Source of the DNA: Saccharopolyspora shandongensis
Lineage (GTDB): Bacteria; Actinomycetota; Actinomycetes; Mycobacteriales; Pseudonocardiaceae
Reading direction: 5' to 3'
Assembly: GCF_900106995.1 (NCBI RefSeq)
Contig: NZ_FNOK01000003.1
Span: 248,001 to 312,000, forward strand
DNA: 64,000 nucleotides
The translations under genes and the position numbers were made by a program. Below are positions 46,585 through 54,970 of the stretch, one piece after another. Under the pieces are notes generated by a model. It saw nothing but the letters and a program-made list of their open reading frames with translations. It was not told where the DNA came from and did not search any database. Every line of letters starts with the position of its first letter. The stretch's first letter is position 1.

Positions 46585-47166
46585 CCCGGTCCACCTCCCT
46601 GCCCAGGCCGCCGGCACGGCGACCCCGGGACCCGCCCCGGCGCCGCCCTCTCCCCGAACGGCCTCCGGACCGATGCTCCCGCTGGTCGCCAAAACCCGAT
46701 GGCCATCGGAAGCAGTGCCCACCTGAAGCAGTGCCCACTACAAGCAGCAGGACCCCCGTTTGCCCCACCTTCCCCCACACTACCCCACTTCACTCCACCG
46801 TCAACACGAGTTGCCCCGGTTCCCCCGGCAGGATTGACCCCGTTTGCCCTGGTAGCACAGCGTGGTGGCGAAGTGGGGGGTTTCGCCGTCCCGACCTTGA
46901 TCAACCCGTCGGGGCGCGCGGTTATGCTCGGGAACCGCCCGACCCGGACACCGGTGGCCGGCCGTGGCGCGAGCGCGGTGGGGCGAAGTGGGGCGAGGCG
47001 GTCCGCCGCCTCGGCGAGGTTCGGTGCGGGTGTCCCGCCGGGCACCGCCGGTTTGGCAGACTGCACGTGCCCGCCGGTCTCGATCAGGTGATCGTTTCCG
47101 ATTCGCCGGGTGATGCCGGCGCGGACCGCGACAGCCGCCCGCCGGCCGCAGACCTTGGAGGTTCGC
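46585..47166. other. Divergent control region between mraZ and moxR
   Basis: The left half carries the mraZ promoter and MraZ boxes (separate entry). The central 46830-47160 region has no gene. It has several inverted stretches rich in G and C and an AT-leaning GGTTATGCTC at 46919-46928 that could be a plus-strand -10 region for moxR, without a good -35. No RNA gene was recognised. Confidence 0.5.
46753..46804 (-). promoter_or_regulatory. mraZ (dcw) promoter with five MraZ boxes at 10-bp period
   Basis: Forward-strand boxes CCCCC, CCCCA, CCCCA, CCCCA and CTCCA start at 46753, 46763, 46773, 46783 and 46793, exactly 10 bp apart. That is TGGGG on the minus strand with 5-bp spacers. The minus-strand -35 TTGACG (46799-46804) and -10 TAGTGT (46777-46782) are 16 bp apart and interleave with the boxes. 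MraZ bound to them would cover the promoter. Confidence 0.85.
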
Positions 47167-47220
47167 ATGCGCGACCGTTCCGGCGTGCTGCCGCGCCGCA
47201 ACACGCAGGAGGTGGCGTGA
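47167..47220 (+). CDS. 17-residue leader ORF coupled to moxR
   Basis: ATG 47167 starts MRDRSGVLPRRNTQEVA and ends in TGA at 47218-47220, overlapping the moxR GTG (47217) by 4 bp. GGAGG lies 5 nt before it. The size and coupling suggest a translated leader or small peptide. No family is known to me, and it could be chance. Confidence 0.45.
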   Translation: MRDRSGVLPRRNTQEVA

Positions 47221-48236
47221 CGCCCGAAGCCCAGCTGTCCGGCGCCGCGCCGGCCGGCACCGAGCCCACACCGAGCATCGACCGGTTGCACGGCACCATC
47301 CAGCGCATCGCCGCCAACGTCGAGCAGGTGCTGGTGGGCAAGCCCGAGGTGGTGCGGGTGGCGCTGGTCACCATGCTCGCCGAGGGCCACCTGCTGGTCG
47401 AGGACGTGCCCGGGGTCGGCAAGACCTCGCTGGCCAAGGCCCTGGCCCGGTCCATCGACTGCTCGGTGAGCCGGATCCAGTTCACCCCGGACCTGCTGCC
47501 CAGCGACATCACCGGCGTGTCCATCTACAACCGGCAGACCGAGTCCTTCGAGTTCCGGCCCGGCCCGGTGTTCGCCAACATCGTCGTCGGCGACGAGATC
47601 AACCGGGCCTCGCCGAAGACCCAGTCGGCGCTGCTGGAGTGCATGGAGGAGAATCAGGTCACCGTCGACGGCGAGACCTACCCGCTCAGCGCGCCGTTCA
47701 TGGTGATCGCCACCCAGAACCCGATCGAGATGGAAGGCACCTACGCCCTCCCCGAGGCGCAGCGCGACCGCTTCACGACCCGGGTGTCGATCGGCTACCC
47801 GGACGCCAAGGCGGAGCTGGCGATGGTGGACGAGCACGCCGGGCACGACCCGCTGCGCGACCTGCGCCCCGTCGCCGACAGCGGCGAGGTGCAGGCCTTG
47901 TTGCGGGCCGTGCGCCGGGTGCACCTGTCCACCGAGATCCGCCGCTACGCGATCGAGCTGGTGACGGCGACGCGCCAGCTGCCCGAGCTGCGGCTGGGCG
48001 CCTCGCCCCGCTCGACCTTGCAGCTGGTCCGCGCCGCCCGCGCGCAGGCCGCGCTGTCCGGTCGCGAGTTCGTCGTCCCCGACGACGTGCAGGCGATCGC
48101 CGTGCCGGTGCTGGCCCACCGGCTGGTGCTGACCAGCGAGGCCCGCGCGTCACGCCGCTCGGCGACGGACCTGGTGCGGCAGCTGCTCAACCGGATCCCG
48201 GTGCCGCGCGGCGACAGCGACGGCGAACGCAGGTAG
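47217..48236 (+). CDS. MoxR-type AAA+ ATPase
   Basis: A 339-residue AAA+ chaperone. Walker A is EDVPGVGKTSLAKALA (near residue 66) and Walker B VVGDEINRASPKTQSALLECM. An Arg sensor region (YALPEAQRDRF) and lid domain follow. MoxR proteins remodel partners encoded beside them, here DUF58 and transglutaminase proteins. GTG 47217 has GGAGG upstream within the leader ORF. The operon is divergent from mraZ, a conserved actinobacterial arrangement. Confidence 0.9.
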   Translation: MTPEAQLSGAAPAGTEPTPSIDRLHGTIQRIAANVEQVLVGKPEVVRVALVTMLAEGHLLVEDVPGVGKTSLAKALARSIDCSVSRIQFTPDLLPSDITGVSIYNRQTESFEFRPGPVFANIVVGDEINRASPKTQSALLECMEENQVTVDGETYPLSAPFMVIATQNPIEMEGTYALPEAQRDRFTTRVSIGYPDAKAELAMVDEHAGHDPLRDLRPVADSGEVQALLRAVRRVHLSTEIRRYAIELVTATRQLPELRLGASPRSTLQLVRAARAQAALSGREFVVPDDVQAIAVPVLAHRLVLTSEARASRRSATDLVRQLLNRIPVPRGDSDGERR

Positions 48237-48238
48237 TC

Positions 48239-49492
48239 GTGCTCTCGGGGCTGACCATCCGCGGGCGCTGCCTGCTGGCGGCGGGCGTGGCCGCCGGTCT
48301 CTGCGCACTCGTGCTGGACGAGCGGGACCTCCTGCGGGTGTCGGCGTTCGTGATCGCGCTGCCACTGCTGGCGCTGCTGCTGGCGAGCCGCACCCGGTTC
48401 GGCATCGCGGCCCGGCGGCACGTGGTGCAGCCCCGCGTCCCGGTCGGCACCGAGGCGGGCATCCAGCTGCACGTCACCGGCAGCGGCCGGCTCCCGGTCG
48501 AGGGCTTGGTGCTGGAGGACAACACGCCGCACGCGCTCGGCGGGCGACCGCGGTTCCGGCTGGACTCGGTGCCCCGGCACGGCGGCACGATCCTGGAGTA
48601 CTCGGTGACGCCGACGCTGCGCGGCATCCACCACATCGGGCCGCTGCGCACCCGGATCAACGATCCGTTCGGGCTCTCCGAGTTCGAGCGGGAGCTCGCC
48701 GGCCGCAGCCGGCTGGTCGCGGTGCCGAGGGTGTTCCAGCTCACCGGGCTGCCCGCCGGTTCGGGGCTGGGCACCGGCGACGACGGCACGACGCGCCTGC
48801 GCTCCGGGCACGGCGACGACGACACGATGGTGCGGCAGTACCGGCACGGCGACGACATCCGGCGGGTGCACTGGAAATCCACCGCGCGCCGCGACGAGCT
48901 GATGGTGCGGGTCGAGGAACGGCCCTGGCACGGCGGTGTCACGGTGCTGCTGGACCGGCGGTCGGCGGCCCACCGGGGCAGCGGCGCGCGCAGCAGCGTC
49001 GAGTGGGCGATCTCCGCGGTGGCCAGCATCTGCCTGCACCTGCACCAGACGGGCCAGCAGGTCCGGCTGGTCACCGAGGACGGGCAGGGGCTGACCGGCG
49101 GCACCGGGCCGTCCGACGGCGGGCACGACGACGACGCGGTGCTGGACGCACTGGCCGCGGTGCGCAGTTCGCCGCAGCGCGACCTGGTGGCCACCCGCGA
49201 CCCGGGCAGCGGGCAGGAGCTCATCGCGGTGCTCGGCGAGACGACCACCGCCGCGGTCGCCGAGCTGACCAAGCTCCGTCCACAAGAGACTCGAAGCCTC
49301 GCGCTGCTGCTCGACGTCGGCGCCTGGAACGGGGAGAACGGCGGCGGTTTCGACCCGCAGCAGACCGCCCGGCGACTGCGCGCGGCCGGCTGGACGGTGG
49401 TCGTCGTGGACGGCCCGGCGGTCGCGATCTCCGACGTCTGGCAGCGGCTCTGCCGGGAGACCACCGCACCGGAATCGGAGGTCGCGACGTGA
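48239..49492 (+). CDS. DUF58 (vWA-like) membrane protein
   Basis: A 417-residue protein with two N-terminal helices and the DUF58 motif RQYRHGDDIRRVHWKSTARRDELMVR. It is typically encoded between a MoxR ATPase and a transglutaminase-like protein. The start is GTG 48239, two bases after the moxR stop, and its end overlaps the next gene by 4 bp. It probably forms part of a membrane-bound complex with its neighbours. Confidence 0.85.
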   Translation: MLSGLTIRGRCLLAAGVAAGLCALVLDERDLLRVSAFVIALPLLALLLASRTRFGIAARRHVVQPRVPVGTEAGIQLHVTGSGRLPVEGLVLEDNTPHALGGRPRFRLDSVPRHGGTILEYSVTPTLRGIHHIGPLRTRINDPFGLSEFERELAGRSRLVAVPRVFQLTGLPAGSGLGTGDDGTTRLRSGHGDDDTMVRQYRHGDDIRRVHWKSTARRDELMVRVEERPWHGGVTVLLDRRSAAHRGSGARSSVEWAISAVASICLHLHQTGQQVRLVTEDGQGLTGGTGPSDGGHDDDAVLDALAAVRSSPQRDLVATRDPGSGQELIAVLGETTTAAVAELTKLRPQETRSLALLLDVGAWNGENGGGFDPQQTARRLRAAGWTVVVVDGPAVAISDVWQRLCRETTAPESEVAT

Positions 49493-51738
49493 CCGCGAAC
49501 CGGATGACGGCGGCCATCGACATGTCGTTGGTGGCGACCGCGGCCGCGGCGCTGGCCGTGCTGTGCGCGTCGACGGCGTTCGCCGGAGTGCTCGCCGACA
49601 GCCGGTGGGTCTTCCCGGCGCTGGTCACCGTGCTGGCCGTCGCGGCCATCGGGGCGCTGTGCCGCCAGGTGCGGTGGTCGCTGACGCTGACCATGCTCGC
49701 GCAGCTGTTCGGCCTGTTGGTGGTCCTGGCCGCGCAGTTCGCCGAGCACGCGTTGCTCGGCGTGCTGCCCGGCCCGGCGGCCCTCGGGGAACTCGGCCGC
49801 CTGCTGGCCGAGTCCGGCGACCTGGTGCGGACCGGGGTGCCGCCGGTGCCCGCCGAACCGGCGCTGCAGTTGATGGTCTGCCTTGGCCTGGGGCTGGTCG
49901 CCCTGGCCGTCGACGTCATCGTGGTGACCTACCGCAGCCCGGCGGTGGCCGGGCTGGTGTTGCTGTGCGTGTTCGCCGTCCCGGCGTCGCTGGCCGACGA
50001 CATGCTGCCCTGGTGGGCCTTCACCGCGGGCGCGCTGGGCTACGCCGTGCTGCTGGCCTCGGGCGGCCAGCACCGCAGGTGGCGGCGGCAGGAGGACCGC
50101 AACCAGGTCGCGCACACCGTGTTCGGCCGCTCCAGCGCCACCATCGCCGGAACCGCCGGGGTGATCGCGGTGCTCGCGGGCGTGGTGTTCACCGGCGTCG
50201 GCACCGAAGGCCGGTTGCCGGGATCCGTGCCGGAGCAGTTCGGCGGCACCGACGGCATCGGGCTGCAGCCGTTCACCTCGCTGCGCGGCCAGCTCGACCG
50301 GGACCGCGTCGTCGAGCTGTTCCGCGTCCGCGGCCTGCGGCAGGACACCTACCTGCGGGCGATGACGCTGCGGAAGTTCGACCCGGAGCGCGGCTGGGAG
50401 CTGGAGGGCCTCACGCAGGGCGTCGACGCCAACGCCAAGCTCGCGCCGCCCGACGGCACCGACATCATGCTCGGCGACGACGAACGGGTCGAGATCCAGC
50501 CGATCGGCTACCGGGATCCGTGGCTGCCGGTGTTCGGCATCCCGCTGTTCGTCTCGGGGATGGGCACGAACTGGCGCTACGACCCGGCCGCCGGGATCGT
50601 GTTCACCCAGACCAACCAGGAAAGCCGCCCCTACGTCGAGCAGCTGCTGGTCCAGCGGCCGACGCCGGACCAGCTGCGCCAGGCCAGCGGCCCGGCGCCG
50701 ATCGCACCCGCCTACCTGGACGCGGCGGGGATCCCGCCGCAGGTGGCCGACCTGGCCAGGCGGCTCACCGCGAACGCGCCCACCGACTTCGACAAGGCGG
50801 TCGCGCTCAACCGCTACTTCACCGACCCGGCCAACGGCTTCCGCTACGACCTGGAGACGGCCCCGGCGACCGGCGGCGACGCCCTGTCGGACTTCCTGTT
50901 CCGCGGCAAGCGCGGGTTCTGCGAGCAGTACGCGTCGTCGATGGCGGTGCTGCTGCGCTCGGTCGGCATCCCGTCCCGGGTGGCGATCGGCTTCACCCCC
51001 GGCTACCGCGACGGCGACGAGCGGGTGATCACCACCGAGGACGCGCACGCCTGGGTCGAGGCGTACTTCCCCGGCTGGGGCTGGCAGACCTTCGACCCGA
51101 CGCCGCTGCGCGACGGCCGAACCGCGCTGCCGGAGTTCCTGAACAGCGAGTTGAACCCGGCTCAGCAACCGGCGCCGCAGCCCGGCCAGGCCCAGCCGAG
51201 CACGTCGCCCACCACCGGCTCGGTGCCCGGGTCGGAGCACCCGGACGGCGCGGACGTCGGCACCCCCCGGGTACCGCGCGAGGCGGAGAGCTCGAACCCG
51301 TGGCCGGTCGTGATCGGCGTCCTCGTGCTGGGATTGGTGCTGCTCGCGACGCCGGCCGTGGTGCGGGAGATCCGCCGGAGACGGCGGCTGCGCGCGGTCG
51401 CCGAAGGCGCGGAGGGCGCCGCGGGGATCGCCTGGCGGGAGGTGCTGGACGAGTTCCAGGACCGGGGCACGCGGCCGGCGGCCGCCGATACCGCACGCCG
51501 GGTCGCGACGGGGCTGATCGAGCGCCACGGCCTGGACGAGCCCGGCGCCAAGGCGATGCGCGCGCTGGTGGTGGCGGTGGAGCGGGAGTGGTATGCGCCA
51601 CCGGGGCAGGAGCCGGAGGCGACGCTCCCGCAGACGCTGCACGGCGTCCTGGACAGCCTCCGCCGCACGGCGCCGCTGGACTGGCGCTCGCGCCTGTTCC
51701 CCCGCTCGGTGCTGGAACTCCGCCAAGCCAACCGCTGA
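49489..51738 (+). CDS. Membrane transglutaminase-like protein (DUF3488/TgpA)
   Basis: A 749-residue protein. It has six to seven N-terminal helices, a large extracytoplasmic domain with a papain-like transglutaminase core, and a C-terminal helix with a cytoplasmic DUF4129-like part. The catalytic set is visible: Cys in KRGFCEQYASSMAVLLRS (near residue 477), His in TEDAHAWVEAYFPG (near 519) and Asp in TFDPTPL (near 536). GTG 49489 overlaps the DUF58 stop. A 23-bp hairpin downstream ends the operon. Confidence 0.9.
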   Translation: MTANRMTAAIDMSLVATAAAALAVLCASTAFAGVLADSRWVFPALVTVLAVAAIGALCRQVRWSLTLTMLAQLFGLLVVLAAQFAEHALLGVLPGPAALGELGRLLAESGDLVRTGVPPVPAEPALQLMVCLGLGLVALAVDVIVVTYRSPAVAGLVLLCVFAVPASLADDMLPWWAFTAGALGYAVLLASGGQHRRWRRQEDRNQVAHTVFGRSSATIAGTAGVIAVLAGVVFTGVGTEGRLPGSVPEQFGGTDGIGLQPFTSLRGQLDRDRVVELFRVRGLRQDTYLRAMTLRKFDPERGWELEGLTQGVDANAKLAPPDGTDIMLGDDERVEIQPIGYRDPWLPVFGIPLFVSGMGTNWRYDPAAGIVFTQTNQESRPYVEQLLVQRPTPDQLRQASGPAPIAPAYLDAAGIPPQVADLARRLTANAPTDFDKAVALNRYFTDPANGFRYDLETAPATGGDALSDFLFRGKRGFCEQYASSMAVLLRSVGIPSRVAIGFTPGYRDGDERVITTEDAHAWVEAYFPGWGWQTFDPTPLRDGRTALPEFLNSELNPAQQPAPQPGQAQPSTSPTTGSVPGSEHPDGADVGTPRVPREAESSNPWPVVIGVLVLGLVLLATPAVVREIRRRRRLRAVAEGAEGAAGIAWREVLDEFQDRGTRPAAADTARRVATGLIERHGLDEPGAKAMRALVVAVEREWYAPPGQEPEATLPQTLHGVLDSLRRTAPLDWRSRLFPRSVLELRQANR

Positions 51739-51888
51739 TCCCGGCCAGAGTTCGTTCTGGATCCGGAGATGCGATACCGGGCGTGCGAATCCGACGCGAT
51801 GAAGCCGCATGGCGCGGATTGGCGATTTCGCGCGAAATCGCCCTACCGCAGCCCCGAGACCGGCCGAGGGTGAAAGCGCGCGTACAGC

Positions 51889-51938
51889 GGAGATCGCCGC
51901 CGGTTCCGCTCGGTGGAGCGGAACCGGCGGCGATCTCC
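51889..51938. terminator. Perfect 23-bp hairpin between convergent genes
   Basis: GGAGATCGCCGCCGGTTCC and its extension to 51911 pair exactly with 51916-51938 around GGTG. It is the longest perfect hairpin I found in the window. It lies between the transglutaminase gene (plus) and the DUF3040 gene (minus) and would end transcripts from both. Confidence 0.85.
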
Positions 51939-51952
51939 GGGTCGATCAGCCG

Positions 51953-52372
51953 CTATTGATCGAAGCGTTTGCGGAAACGCTCCTCCATGCGCTGCGTGAA
52001 GGAGCTGCGTCCGGGCTTGCTGCGGTCTGCGCCCCGCTTCGGCCGACCACCACCGCCGTTCTCCAGTCCCGATTCGATGTCGTCCCCGCCACCGCGCAAC
52101 GCGGACAGGACGATCACTGCTCCGCCGAACATCACGAGGAAGCCGACCACGCTCAACACGGGGATGTCGGCCGGCCTGAGGGCCGGGATCACCGCACCGA
52201 TTACCAGCAGGGCCAACCCCAGGACGAAGACGGCGATGCCCTGCAGCCGCCGACGTCTGGATGGGCGATGCAGCCGTCCTCCGCGCACGGTGGAGGCGAA
52301 CTTGGGGTCCTCGGCGTAGAGCGCGCGCTCGATTTGTTCGAGCTGTCGCTGCTCGTGCTCGGAGAGTGGCAT
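51953..52372 (-). CDS. DUF3040 membrane protein
   Basis: A 139-residue protein. The N-terminal MPLSEHEQRQLEQIERALYAEDPKFAS is the DUF3040 signature of actinobacteria. Two helices (about residues 45-63 and 70-91) are followed by a basic, Gly/Arg-rich cytoplasmic tail ending RMEERFRKRFDQ. A strong GAGGAGGAG precedes the ATG. A candidate promoter has -10 TATCCT at 52474-52479. The function is unknown. Confidence 0.9.
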   Translation of the reverse strand: MPLSEHEQRQLEQIERALYAEDPKFASTVRGGRLHRPSRRRRLQGIAVFVLGLALLVIGAVIPALRPADIPVLSVVGFLVMFGGAVIVLSALRGGGDDIESGLENGGGGRPKRGADRSKPGRSSFTQRMEERFRKRFDQ

Positions 52373-52601
52373 GACTCCTCCTCCGGCACAGGTCTCTCAG
52401 TGGCGCCGGAGACCCGGTGGGCTTTTGCCCACGCAGGCTGGGGACCGGCGAACGCTTGGGGGCGTTACCCCTGAGGATACGGTTCCCGGCACGCGAGTAC
52501 TACCCGGTCCCGGCACCGGAACTGTGCGAGGTTGCCTACATCATCCCCTCGGGGCAGTGATCGATCCGCGCCGCGCCCCACGCCTGGCGGAAACGGCGAC
52601 G

Positions 52602-53333
52602 TCAGGCCGGTCGGCGTGCGATGGCGTGGAGCCGGGTCGCGATGTCCCGCAGCGGTGCTCGGAGCGCCGCCGCCCGCTCCAGCTCGGCCATCGTGTCGGC
52701 AGCCCGGGGGTTGTTGTCCAGCGCCGAGCCGGGCACCAGGTCGCTGAGCACGCCCTGGCCCTGGATCAGCTCCACGGTCAGTCCGGCACCCGCCAGGACC
52801 TCGCGCAGGCCGTCGGTGTCGAACCGCCGCTGCAGCGTGTCCGATGCCTCGTCGAGCCGTCCGTTCGGGTCCTGGATCAGCTGCAGCGCCTCGGCGAGCC
52901 GGCCGGCCAGCGCCCAGCCCAGGACGGCGGCGTACCGGTTGGCGGCCAGCACCGACACCGCGCCGCCGGGCGCGGTGGCCTCGGCCAGCGCCGACACCGC
53001 CGCTTCGACGTCGTCGACGACCTCGAGGAGCCCGTGCGCCAGCACGAGATCGGCGCCGCCTTCCGGGCTGAGCGCCGACAGCGCGTCGGTGTCGCCCTGC
53101 AGCGGGGTGATCTGGTCGGCCACGCCGGCGTCGACGGCCCGGCGCTGGAGCATCGCCAGCGCGTTCGGGCTCGGGTCGACCACCGTCACCGAGCAGCCCG
53201 CGGAAGCCAGCGGCACGGCCCACACTCCGCTGCCGCCACCGACGTCGAGCACCCGCGGCGGGCGCCCGCCGCGGCGCCGCCGCGCAGCGTCGAGTTCGGC
53301 TTCCAGCACCTGGTGGACGGCGTCGGATCTCAT
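52602..53333 (-). CDS. SAM-dependent methyltransferase
   Basis: Class I methyltransferase of about 243 residues. The SAM site is VLDVGGGSGVWAVPLA, with VTVVDPSPNAL and DLVLAHGLLEVVDD. The distal half, with DEASDTLQRRFDTDGL, resembles actinobacterial ubiE-like or CmoM-like enzymes, but the substrate is unknown. ATG 53333 begins the conserved MRSDAVHQVLEAELDAARRR. Further in-frame sequence upstream is probably not translated. Confidence 0.85.
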   Translation of the reverse strand: MRSDAVHQVLEAELDAARRRRGGRPPRVLDVGGGSGVWAVPLASAGCSVTVVDPSPNALAMLQRRAVDAGVADQITPLQGDTDALSALSPEGGADLVLAHGLLEVVDDVEAAVSALAEATAPGGAVSVLAANRYAAVLGWALAGRLAEALQLIQDPNGRLDEASDTLQRRFDTDGLREVLAGAGLTVELIQGQGVLSDLVPGSALDNNPRAADTMAELERAAALRAPLRDIATRLHAIARRPA

Positions 53334-53494
53334 GTGAGCAGCGTAATGCGGGGTCGCGGGCGGTTTCACCGGAGGGCGGATCGGCGGATCCCCGGCGGCA
53401 TTCCGCAGAACCCGTTCCGCCACCCGCAGCACCGGGGTTGATCAAGTTTCAGGGATCAGTTCTGGGACGGTCGCCGGTTCCGTAGGCTACGACC

Positions 53495-54331
53495 GTGCAG
53501 ACGGTGGCAGTGCTGAGTCTCAAGGGTGGCGTGGGCAAGACGACCGTGGTGCTCGGGCTTGCCTCGGCCGCCATGCGCCGCGGGGTTCGGACGTTGGTCG
53601 TCGACCTCGATCCGCAGTGCAACGCGACCGCGTGCCTGGAGCCGGAGGAGACCACCAAGGGCCTCAGCGACGTCCTGGCCGATCCGAGCCCGGAGGTGCT
53701 GCGGGCGGCGGTGACCGGCAGCTCCTGGGGCGAAGAGGTCGACGTCCTGGTCGGTTCCGAGGACGCCGAGAGCCACAACGGCCAGCACGGCGACGGCGAG
53801 CACCTGTCCCGCCTCACCACGGCACTGTCCGAATTGGACGGACTGATCGCCGACGGCGAGCTGCCGTACCAGCTGGTGCTGCTGGACTGCCCGCCGTCGC
53901 TGGGGCGGCTGACCCGCTCCGCGCTGATCGCCGCCGACCGCGCGCTGCTGGTCACCGAGCCGACGATCTTCGCGGTCTCCGGCGTGCAGCGGGCGTTCGA
54001 GGCGGTGCAGGCCGAGCGCCAGTCGACCAACCCGGATCTGCAGCCGCTCGGCGTCATCGTGAACCGGGTGCGGCCGCGGTCCCACGAGCACCAGTTCCGC
54101 ATCGACGAGCTGCGGGACATCTTCGGCCCACTGGTGCTGCCGGTCGCGCTGCCCGATCGGCTGGCCGTGCAGCAGGCGCAAGGAGCGTGCATGCCGATCC
54201 ACCAGTGGGGCACGCCGGGAGCGCGGGAAGTCGCGCTCGCGTTCAACCTGGTGCTCGCCCGCACGCTGCGGGCCGGCCGTCCGCGCCGCGCCGAGCCCGA
54301 TGACGACGAACTGCTGGACGGTGCCGAATGA
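53495..54331 (+). CDS. ParA-family ATPase without a ParB partner
   Basis: A 278-residue deviant Walker A ATPase (LKGGVGKTTVVLGLASA, residues 9-25) with the Walker B-like VLLDCPPSLGRL. It is related to chromosome and plasmid ParA, but there is no parB or centromere array nearby, so it is an orphan. A TAGGCT -10 at 53483-53488 would start the mRNA at the GTG, giving a leaderless transcript. Its stop overlaps the next start (ATGA), so it is coupled to lysE. Confidence 0.85.
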   Translation: MQTVAVLSLKGGVGKTTVVLGLASAAMRRGVRTLVVDLDPQCNATACLEPEETTKGLSDVLADPSPEVLRAAVTGSSWGEEVDVLVGSEDAESHNGQHGDGEHLSRLTTALSELDGLIADGELPYQLVLLDCPPSLGRLTRSALIAADRALLVTEPTIFAVSGVQRAFEAVQAERQSTNPDLQPLGVIVNRVRPRSHEHQFRIDELRDIFGPLVLPVALPDRLAVQQAQGACMPIHQWGTPGAREVALAFNLVLARTLRAGRPRRAEPDDDELLDGAE

Positions 54332-54963
54332 CCACGACGTTGTTCCTGACGTTCGTCTTCGTCGCGCTGATCGGCGTGTTGACGCCGGGCCTGGACACGA
54401 TGCTGATCCTGCGGCATTCGCTGCTCGGCGGGCGCCGCGTCGGGGTGGCGACGTTCCTCGGCATCAACCTCGGCTGCTTGATCTGGGGCACGGCGAGCGT
54501 CGCGGGCCTGACCGCGCTGCTCACCGCCTCCCAGGTGGCCTACGACATCGTGCGGGTGGCGGGCGCCGCCTACCTGCTCTGGCTGGGCGGCTCGGCGCTG
54601 TGGAAGTCGTTGCCGCGCAACAGGGTTCAGCAGGCCGACGACGTCCCGGTCGAGCGAGTGGCGCTGACCGCTTTCGGCGCGCTGCGCTCCGGGATGGTCA
54701 CGAACCTGCTCAACCCCAAGGTCGGCGTGTTCTACGTCAGCCTGCTGCCGCAGTTCCTGCCGCCAGGAGCGGCGGCGTTCGCCTGGGGCCCGCTGCTCGT
54801 GGCGACGCACATCTCCATCGGGCTGCTGTGGTCCACCGCGCTGGTGTGGCTCGCCGGCCGGGCCAGCGCGCTGTTCCAGCGGCAGCGGGTGCGCGCCTGG
54901 CTGGACCGGATCACCGCGACGGTGCTGATCGGCCTGGGCCTGAAGCTGGCAGCCGAGGGGTGA
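54328..54963 (+). CDS. LysE-family amino-acid exporter
   Basis: A 211-residue inner-membrane protein with five to six helices. The N-terminal segment GVLTPGLDTMLILRHSLLGG carries the LysE/RhtB signature, and TNLLNPKVGVFYVSLLPQFL the conserved second half. It exports amino acids or related compounds. It overlaps parA by 4 bp and runs into the DNA glycosylase gene, so the three probably share a transcript. Confidence 0.88.
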   Translation: MTTTLFLTFVFVALIGVLTPGLDTMLILRHSLLGGRRVGVATFLGINLGCLIWGTASVAGLTALLTASQVAYDIVRVAGAAYLLWLGGSALWKSLPRNRVQQADDVPVERVALTAFGALRSGMVTNLLNPKVGVFYVSLLPQFLPPGAAAFAWGPLLVATHISIGLLWSTALVWLAGRASALFQRQRVRAWLDRITATVLIGLGLKLAAEG

Positions 54964-54970
54964 GCGAGCC

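Noticed and set aside
46919..46928. Strong plus-strand promoter for moxR
   Set aside because: TTATGCT resembles a -10, but no -35 lies at a 16-18 bp distance.
48187..51810. Long minus-strand frame opposite DUF58 and transglutaminase genes
   Set aside because: Low-complexity Arg/Ala/Pro translation with no start context. The plus-strand genes have clear motifs and coupled starts.
53495..54331. Chromosome partition ParA with a nearby origin
   Set aside because: No ParB, no parS-like repeats and no dnaA or rnpA genes in the vicinity.
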